From positions 186,001 to 250,000 of the forward strand of contig NZ_JAGHQP010000002.1 in assembly GCF_017744255.1 (NCBI RefSeq): a stretch of DNA of 64,000 bases, read 5' to 3'. The DNA is from Brevundimonas sp. A19_0. Its GTDB lineage: Bacteria; Pseudomonadota; Alphaproteobacteria; Caulobacterales; Caulobacteraceae. This document shows, one piece after another, positions 59,005-64,000 of the stretch. Position numbers and translations under genes: made by a program. How positions within the stretch are numbered: position 1 is the stretch's first letter; every line of letters starts with the position of its first letter. The notes beneath the pieces are model-generated. The model saw only the letters and a list, made by a program, of their open reading frames with translations. It did no database searches and was not told where the DNA came from.

Positions 59005-59465
59005 CAGCGCGCCCCCTCGCGTTTGGCCCACCAGGCGGCGACGTCGAAGGTCGGGCAGGCCTTGACCCACTCGCCCGGCTCGACCTTGCCGTTGCCGTTG
59101 CGGTCAGGCGACAGGTCGCGGTGGCCGCAAACGCGGGCGCGGGGATGGCGCGTGGTCAGGGTGCCCAGCAGCTGCTCGAGCGCGGCGTACTGGTCCGGCG
59201 TGAAGTTCGTCTCGGCCGTCATGTCCGGCTTCACGCCGCCGACCAGGCAGATGCCGAGGCTGTTGGCATTGTGGCCCTGGACGTGCGCGCCCATGACCGT
59301 GTCGGGACGGCCCTTCTCGACCGTGCCGTCGCGGCGAATAACGTAGTGATAGCCGACGTCGCGCCAGCCCTTGGCCCTGTGCATAGCGCGGATTTCGGCG
59401 ACGCCGATGTCGCGGGCGGCGGGGGTGGCCGAACAGTGGACCACGAGCAGGCTGATGGTCTTCAT
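59004..59465 (-). CDS. endolysin, N-acetylmuramoyl-L-alanine amidase (T7 lysozyme type)
   Basis: A 153-residue amidase_2/PGRP-fold enzyme. The zinc ligands are in LLVVHCSATPAARDIG (His near 10) and VCGHRDLSPDRNGNGK (His near 115), with the WRDVGYHYVIRRDGTVEKGR substrate groove and the catalytic-region Lys of VKACPTFDV. There is no signal peptide, so a holin must release it. It takes the place of the P2 gpK endolysin, which belongs to a different enzyme family, indicating module exchange. Confidence 0.93.
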   Translation of the reverse strand: MKTISLLVVHCSATPAARDIGVAEIRAMHRAKGWRDVGYHYVIRRDGTVEKGRPDTVMGAHVQGHNANSLGICLVGGVKPDMTAETNFTPDQYAALEQLLGTLTTRHPRARVCGHRDLSPDRNGNGKVEPGEWVKACPTFDVAAWWAKREGAR

Positions 59466-59467
59466 CG

Positions 59468-59803
59468 TCAGGTGTCCTTTGAAGGGGCCGGGTCTTCCCG
59501 GTCAAAATCGACGTCGAGCTCGACGCCACCGGCCTTGACGCCGACGCGGCCGGCGCGGCCGAAGGCCAGGGTGACCATGACGAGGGCGACGATGGCGGTG
59601 CTGGCCAGCCCCATCCAGGTGGCGCCCTGAATGCGGGCCAGCCAGACGGTCTCGGCGTCGGGGAAGCGACCGTGAAGGAGCCAGGCCTGGACATGCGCGG
59701 CCAGAGCCGTCGCCACCAGCCCGCCGCCCAGCATCAGGGCGAAGCGGATCATGGGCAGGGCTTTCAGCAGGGCGAACAGCTGGCCGGGCTTGATCCGGAT
59801 CAT
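59468..59803 (-). CDS. small phage membrane protein, holin candidate
   Basis: A 111-residue protein with two membrane segments (IRFALMLGGGLVATALAAHV and ASTAIVALVMVTLAFG) and an acidic C-terminus (GGVELDVDFDREDP). The start at 59803 overlaps the preceding stop (ATGA). Directly upstream of the endolysin, the usual holin position. Function is inferred from location and topology. Confidence 0.65.
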   Translation of the reverse strand: MIRIKPGQLFALLKALPMIRFALMLGGGLVATALAAHVQAWLLHGRFPDAETVWLARIQGATWMGLASTAIVALVMVTLAFGRAGRVGVKAGGVELDVDFDREDPAPSKDT

Positions 59804-60030
59804 GACGGCTCTCGCTCGAGGCGATCGCGGATCCACGCGACGTCGCGCTGGACGGCCACCAGGTCGCCATTGGCCAGGGGCTGGGTGCGGGCCTCGAGCG
59901 TCTTGAGGCGCTGCTCGCCCTGGGCACCGAAGAAGACCCAGCCCGCGACGGTGATCGAGGCGGCCCACAGGAAGGCGACCTTGGACCAGTTGATCGGCGG
60001 ATTGATCGGCAGGGGATGATGCGCAGTCAT
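59800..60030 (-). CDS. single-span membrane protein of the lysis cassette
   Basis: A 76-residue protein. One membrane helix (KVAFLWAASITVAGWVFFGA, residues about 17-36) is followed by a helical tail that could be a coiled coil (EQRLKTLEARTQPLANGD). It starts one base after the X stop and overlaps the next gene by 4 bases. It sits at the position of P2 Y (holin) but is short for one; a regulator or partner of the downstream two-span protein is also possible. Confidence 0.6.
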   Translation of the reverse strand: MTAHHPLPINPPINWSKVAFLWAASITVAGWVFFGAQGEQRLKTLEARTQPLANGDLVAVQRDVAWIRDRLEREPS

Positions 60031-60031
60031 A

Positions 60032-60262
60032 TCAGTCCCACAGATTGATCGTTGGCGGGGTGGCCGGGAGGGTCGCGGCCGCGGGGATCACGATGCCCTG
60101 ACCGGCCTGCAGGATCGGGCCGTGGTCGGCGAGGTTCGGGTTGGCGTCGAGCACCTGCTCCACGGCAGGCGATCCCTTGCCGAGAACGCGATAGACCAAG
60201 GCGTCGACGGTCTCGCCAGCCTCGGCCTCGACGCGGATGGATGTTGCCAGACGCGCCATCAC
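60032..60262 (-). CDS. X: tail protein X (LysM-like)
   Basis: A 76-residue protein of the P2 gpX family (67). AGETVDALVYRVLGKGSPAV followed by ANPNLADHGPILQAGQGIVI and PTINLWD at the C-terminus are diagnostic. The fold is LysM-like and it is required for tail assembly. It overlaps L by 4 bases upstream. Confidence 0.93.
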   Translation of the reverse strand: MMARLATSIRVEAEAGETVDALVYRVLGKGSPAVEQVLDANPNLADHGPILQAGQGIVIPAAATLPATPPTINLWD

Positions 60263-60753
60263 AGCGCCTCGGCTATGACGCGCGTGCGGCCGAGGAAGTC
60301 CCTGACGGCCCAGGAGACGTTGCGGGTGTGGATGTCGATGTCGGCCGAGAGTTCCTCGGCCCGATCGGCGCCGGCCGAGGTGAGACGCGAGCCGATCTGA
60401 CGCTCGGCCAGATCAGCACCGACGACGGAATAGACCGCGCGATTGAAGCGCATGACGTAGTCGCTGACGCCGTCCACCATGATCCGGGCCGGCACGTCCG
60501 CGAGGCTGGCGTAACCGGCCGCCTCCTGATCGATGCGCCAGTCGGCCAGCGCAGCGGCGACGTCGAGCATCGCCTGCCGAACAGCGTCGCGCAGTCGATC
60601 AGGCGTCACCGTAGTGTCGATGCGGATGGCGTCCCGGACGGCGGTGATGTTCATGTTCGGCCACCAGCCGTCGAACATGACCGCATCGGCCGCGGGAGGC
60701 GGCGCCGGTGGCTCGGTGTCCGCGTTCGGAGGGTTGAAGACAAAGCCGGACAT
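60259..60753 (-). CDS. L: head completion protein L
   Basis: A 164-residue gpL (P2 169). DGWWPNMNITAVRDAIRIDT and VTPDRLRDAVRQAMLDVAAA, plus LADVPARIMVDGVSDYVMRF, NRAVYSVVGADLAERQIG and VRDFLGRTRVIAEAL, match the family throughout. It closes the filled head before tail joining. Upstream is a 119-base gap to M with no gene or obvious signal. Confidence 0.94.
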   Translation of the reverse strand: MSGFVFNPPNADTEPPAPPPAADAVMFDGWWPNMNITAVRDAIRIDTTVTPDRLRDAVRQAMLDVAAALADWRIDQEAAGYASLADVPARIMVDGVSDYVMRFNRAVYSVVGADLAERQIGSRLTSAGADRAEELSADIDIHTRNVSWAVRDFLGRTRVIAEAL

Positions 60754-60872
60754 GGGTCACACGGGCGGAGGGAAAGCCCGGTTTACGGCGGTGGGGGACC
60801 GGCGCGACGATCGACGGATTGGGGACGCCGTCGTCTGCCGGTCCCGCCGCCGAGCGCCGGGGGGCGAAGGTG

Positions 60873-61856
60873 TCAGGCCCCTGCCCCGCCCTGCTCGGGC
60901 GGGGTCTGGGCCTCTGGTGAATTCTCGGGCAGCGCGCCGGCCTTCTTGAGGGCGCTCTGCAGCTGGGTGATCGGCTTCTTGACACCGACCTTCTCGTCGA
61001 GCTGCAGGGCGCGCTGATAGCAGCGCAGCGCCTGGCCCTGACGCGCGGTCAGGTCGTCGGCGTCGTCTTCCTTGGCGCCCGCGAGGATGGCCATGCCGAG
61101 CGCGCGGTGCAGCTTGGCGGTGATCTCGTCGTGGATGTCGGCATCCACCAGGTCGATCAGATCCTCGATCGCCGGCAGGACGGCGGCCGGGAAGGCCCGC
61201 GCGGCGTCCTCGCCCGCTTCATAGGCACGGATGGCAGCCTCGGAAACCTGCTCGACCACAAAGGCCGGCGTCTCGCGCTTGAAGCGGTCGGGCATGGCCA
61301 GACCATTGAGCAGGGCGTGCTCGATCATGGGCATGGCGCCCTTGATGTCGCCGGTGTCGATGCGCCACGCCATCAGGGCGGTAAAGACCTGGTCGAGGGG
61401 CGAAGCCGAGGCCTTGCCGGCCTTGATCATGCCGTCGATCCAGCCGGCGTAGCCGGGCAGGAGCTCGGCCTTCAGGGCGATCTTGCGCTCGATGGACTGA
61501 ATCTCCTTCAGGCGGCGCTGATCCTCCTGCAGCTGCAGCATGACCTTGGCGGCCGCGCTTTCCCGCTCTCGCTGGTTGGCGCCGTTGTCATTGTCGCCCA
61601 TGGCCAGCAGATCGACGCCGCTGGCCGCCAGGACGCGACCGGCACTGGCCGCGATCAGGAAGGCCTTTCGTTGCGCCGCGGCCGACACCATTCGCGGGCG
61701 GCCGGACGCCTCGACCGCGACCTCCGGCATGAAGGCCGGCACCGGTCGGGGCTTCTTGCGCGTCCGCTCCTTTTCGGCCGCCTGGGTGGCGGCTTCGACC
61801 TCGGCCTGTTTACGGGCTTCGGCCTTTTCACGGGCGAGGGCAGCGACGGACTTCAC
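60873..61856 (-). CDS. M: terminase small subunit / endonuclease M
   Basis: A 327-residue gpM homologue (P2 247). A charged N-terminal extension (KAEARKQAEVEAATQAAEKE) and other inserted sequence explain the greater length. The conserved core is IERKIALKAELLPGYAGWID, LDQVFTALMAWRIDTGDIKG, AMPMIEHALLNGLAMPDRFK, and near the C-terminus QGQALRCYQRALQLDEKVGV with KKPITQLQSALKKAG. It cuts cos and works with the ATPase P during packaging. Confidence 0.93.
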   Translation of the reverse strand: MKSVAALAREKAEARKQAEVEAATQAAEKERTRKKPRPVPAFMPEVAVEASGRPRMVSAAAQRKAFLIAASAGRVLAASGVDLLAMGDNDNGANQRERESAAAKVMLQLQEDQRRLKEIQSIERKIALKAELLPGYAGWIDGMIKAGKASASPLDQVFTALMAWRIDTGDIKGAMPMIEHALLNGLAMPDRFKRETPAFVVEQVSEAAIRAYEAGEDAARAFPAAVLPAIEDLIDLVDADIHDEITAKLHRALGMAILAGAKEDDADDLTARQGQALRCYQRALQLDEKVGVKKPITQLQSALKKAGALPENSPEAQTPPEQGGAGA

Positions 61857-61902
61857 GGATCAGCTCCTGGAGTGGACGGGCGAGGTTCAGCGAGACTCCG
61901 GC

Positions 61903-62943
61903 TTAGGGCGCCGGCGTCGGGCCGAACTGGATGTTCTCGATCAGCAGGGCCCAGTCGTGATCCTCGACCACGTAGTCCTCGTTGACCGACTCATAGGTCT
62001 CGATCCGGCTGCGCTTCGCGTTGTCGACCACGGTGCGCCGGCGGGTGCCCTCGTGCTCGTAGATCGACAGGTTCTTGCGCGGCGTGATCAGGATGCCGTT
62101 CTCGAGCATGTAGGCCACGCGCCCGGCCGGACGGCCGCCGAGCTGCTTCTTGGACATCAGGACGTCGAGGGCCAGACGCTCGGTCGGCTTCTCTTCCTGG
62201 TCGACCATCGGGAAGTACTTCTCGTGCAGCAGGCCGTCGCCGACCAAGCACTCCAGGGCCGTGTCCGCCCGCACCCAGGCCGGGAGGAAGGAGTGGATGG
62301 CGTCATAGACCAGGGCGTCGAGGTTCCGGTAGTCACCATTGCCGGCGGGGTCGATGATGATCAGGCCGGCCTCAGTGGCGCCCTCGTCGAAGACATGGGT
62401 CGGCTTGTTCACGCGGATCTTCTCGCACCAGCCGACATTGACGTCCTGCAGGAGCGGGTTGGCGCCGCGATCGGTCTGGGCCGCGGCCGAGGTGCCGTTG
62501 AAGCCGATGATGATGCGGTCGCGGGCCTGTTGCTGGACAACCTGGCCGGACAGGCGCTGCTGGAAGTTCGGGAATTTCGACCACAGGTCGAGCTTGGCGT
62601 AGCTGACGTGGGTGTCCGAGTTTGTCTGCTTGGTCAGGAACCCATCCTTGTCGAGGGTGGTCGGGTCCTGCGTCGGGCGATCATTGGCGTCGGTGTTGGT
62701 GCGACCGGCCAGCGTCGAGCCGATGCCCAGGCCGATCTTTTCGCCCGACTGTTCGGGCACCGGCACGATGTTGATCGAGCTGAGGAAGGCAGACGATTCC
62801 TGCTGCTTTTCGATCAGGCGCTGCTGGACCGAAGGCGCGACCGTGAAGGCCTTTTCGCTGCGGACGGTCTGCCCGTCGACCTCGTTGATGCGGGCCTGTT
62901 GGTCCAGCCAGTTGTTGTAGGCGACGCGGGTCGTATTGCGCAT
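61903..62943 (-). CDS. N: major capsid protein N
   Basis: A 346-residue P2 gpN-type HK97-fold capsid protein (P2 357). NTTRVAYNNWLDQQARINEV, FTVAPSVQQRLIEKQQESSA, FLSSINIVPVPEQSGEKIGL, VSYAKLDLWSKFPNFQQRLS, DRIIIGFNGTSAAAQTDRGA and NPLLQDVNVGWCEKIRVNKP are all diagnostic. The head-protein order O-N-M is as in P2. Confidence 0.96.
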   Translation of the reverse strand: MRNTTRVAYNNWLDQQARINEVDGQTVRSEKAFTVAPSVQQRLIEKQQESSAFLSSINIVPVPEQSGEKIGLGIGSTLAGRTNTDANDRPTQDPTTLDKDGFLTKQTNSDTHVSYAKLDLWSKFPNFQQRLSGQVVQQQARDRIIIGFNGTSAAAQTDRGANPLLQDVNVGWCEKIRVNKPTHVFDEGATEAGLIIIDPAGNGDYRNLDALVYDAIHSFLPAWVRADTALECLVGDGLLHEKYFPMVDQEEKPTERLALDVLMSKKQLGGRPAGRVAYMLENGILITPRKNLSIYEHEGTRRRTVVDNAKRSRIETYESVNEDYVVEDHDWALLIENIQFGPTPAP

Positions 62944-63006
62944 GGTTCGGTTCCGGTGTGAGCGTTCAGGCTGGAGGGGGCGGTCTGGGTGGCGGAGCGG
63001 AGCGGG

Positions 63007-63915
63007 CTAGAAGTCGACCTGCTCGTTGTTGTTGCCCGTGGCGTCGGGGCGGCGGGTGTAGTCGTCGGAGGGCGTGCGCTCGATCGTGGCCTTCAGGCCG
63101 GCGAACTCGCTCTGCAGCCGGGCCATGTCAGCGCGATGCTGGGTGGCCATGGCCTCGCGGTCAGCCTTCATGGCGGCGGCCATGTCGCCGACCAGGGCGG
63201 TGAAGCCCTGGACCACGGCAGCGCTCGGATCAGCGGGCGGGGTTTGCGGCTGTTGCGGCGGGGTCGGCTCGGGCTTCTTGCCGTCCAGCAGGGCCGAGAA
63301 CTTGGCCAGCACCTTGTCCAGGGCGGATTCGGTCGCGGCGTTCGGAGCGGTTTCGAATTCGATGGTGGTGTCGATCAGGGCCGAGAACAGGCTGGTGGCA
63401 TGCTGTTTGCGCCCATCGAGCGTGGCCTTCAGCTCCTTGGCGAATTCCGAGTCGGCCTTGGCAGTGAACTTCAGGGCCTCGGTGCCCAGGCTGGCCGGGT
63501 TATCGGTGACGGCCAGGCCCATCAGGTAGCATTTGCCGGTGCCGGCGAAGTTCGGCTCGACCTCGATCGAGGTATAGATCTTCTGGCGGGCCTTGTTGAA
63601 CTTGATCAGCTGGTCGGTCGGGTCGATCTGGGCGAACAGGGCAAGGCGCTTTTCCGTCTTGCCGGCCAGTTCGATCTCGACCTCTTCGGTCTTGACCGCG
63701 AGGACGTCGCCATAGGCGATGAAGGGGCCCTCGGCCGAGAAGCCCTTGATGTGCTCCATATTGACCCGGGCGCCGAAGGTCGCCGGATTATAGCTGGCGG
63801 CGATGTCGAGCAGCCAGTTCCGCTCGATGGTGCGGCCATCCGAGGCGGTCGCGCCCTCAACGGCGACACGGAAGAACTTGGACTTGGGGGTCGACAGAGC
63901 GGTCGTATCGGACAT
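63007..63915 (-). CDS. O: capsid scaffolding protein / prohead protease O
   Basis: A 302-residue gpO (P2 284). The start at 63915 (SDTTALSTPKSKFFRVAVEG) aligns with the family; a longer frame to 63981 adds unrelated residues. EGATASDGRTIERNWLLDIA and YNPATFGARVNMEHIKGFSA carry the protease half, including its catalytic histidine. The C-terminal half is helical scaffold (MAAAMKADREAMATQHRADM). In P2 the gene to its other side, P, runs divergently; the last 85 bases of the window give no decisible start for it. Confidence 0.94.
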   Translation of the reverse strand: MSDTTALSTPKSKFFRVAVEGATASDGRTIERNWLLDIAASYNPATFGARVNMEHIKGFSAEGPFIAYGDVLAVKTEEVEIELAGKTEKRLALFAQIDPTDQLIKFNKARQKIYTSIEVEPNFAGTGKCYLMGLAVTDNPASLGTEALKFTAKADSEFAKELKATLDGRKQHATSLFSALIDTTIEFETAPNAATESALDKVLAKFSALLDGKKPEPTPPQQPQTPPADPSAAVVQGFTALVGDMAAAMKADREAMATQHRADMARLQSEFAGLKATIERTPSDDYTRRPDATGNNNEQVDF

Positions 63916-64000
63916 CGGGGCCTCGGGTGATGGGCGTTCGAAGCGCCGGATGCGGCGCGGACTGATCGGGCCGCAGATCACCGCGATGCGGCGCGCCTTC

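Noticed and set aside
63926..64000. Start of the divergent terminase ATPase gene P at the right edge.
   Set aside because: P2 synteny predicts it, and one plus-strand frame has a suggestive Asp/Arg/Ala-rich beginning. However, that frame has no standard start codon after its preceding stop (63928-63930), and another frame with an ATG at 63948 does not look like P. Too little sequence to call.
1..64000. CRISPR arrays, insertion sequences, rRNA genes.
   Set aside because: No regularly spaced short repeats, transposase genes with terminal repeats, or rRNA-like stretches were seen in the window.

Overview
The window is about 67% G+C and very densely coded. No stretch longer than about 300 bases lacks a gene. 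It comes from an alphaproteobacterium, most likely of the Caulobacterales (Caulobacter/Brevundimonas-like). The evidence is the dusB / ntrY-ntrX / D-amino-acid transaminase / hfq / hflX / mazG block, a fused ispDF gene, and a PopA-like pseudo-receiver/degenerate-GGDEF protein beside mfd and recG. No species call is possible from the sequence alone.

Positions 1-42,620 are ordinary chromosome. Left to right they hold: a GNAT acetyltransferase cut by the window edge, an FAD oxidoreductase, a COQ10/RatA-like protein and lipA; an Aas-type acyl-ACP/CoA ligase, a DoxX protein, an extradiol dioxygenase and WrbA; a D,D-carboxypeptidase coupled to a small HExxH protein; a GPH-type transporter, mazG and a HEAT-repeat protein; a CelD/FemAB-type acyltransferase; hflX, hfq, a D-amino-acid transaminase, ntrX, ntrY and dusB on the minus strand; ispDF; an MFS/spermidine-synthase fusion; a CinA amidase domain protein, a TusA-like protein and a BrkB protein; popA; mfd and sdhE; recG; a DUF3089 hydrolase; the LPS-core genes hldE, hldD and kdsA; a photolyase, a cyclopropane fatty acid synthase and a 3-mercaptopyruvate sulfurtransferase; a dicarboxylate/amino-acid symporter; and a lone ABC-type amino-acid-binding lipoprotein. 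The usual ntrB-ntrC pair between dusB and ntrY is absent.

Positions 42,666-64,000 are the late-gene half of a P2-like (Peduovirus-type) prophage. Its left boundary is the 3' half of a tRNA-Arg(UCU) gene, so the phage uses that tRNA as attB. The intact tRNA copy, int and the replication/immunity genes should lie beyond the right edge. After attL come two plus-strand accessory genes, then an Ogr-type activator, then minus-strand late genes. In transcription order these are O, N, M, L, X, a lysis cassette with overlapping Rz/Rz1, R, S, J, I, H, a tail-fibre assembly gene, V, W, FI, FII, E(+E'), T, U and D. The order is that of P2 except that V-W lies after the J-I-H-G module instead of before it.

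The most interesting signals are in the prophage. Gene E ends with a T6G slippery site and a fully open -1 extension, matching the P2 E/E' programmed frameshift. An exact 22-bp sequence occurs twice in opposite orientation, once in each intergenic gap that bounds the displaced baseplate/fibre module (candidate Ogr-responsive elements). The Ogr homologue carries a long N-terminal extension supported by a good ribosome binding site. A small uncharacterised gene is tucked between FII and E. A two-gene cassette sits between ogr and attL, preceded by 10-bp direct repeats that could be integrase arm sites.
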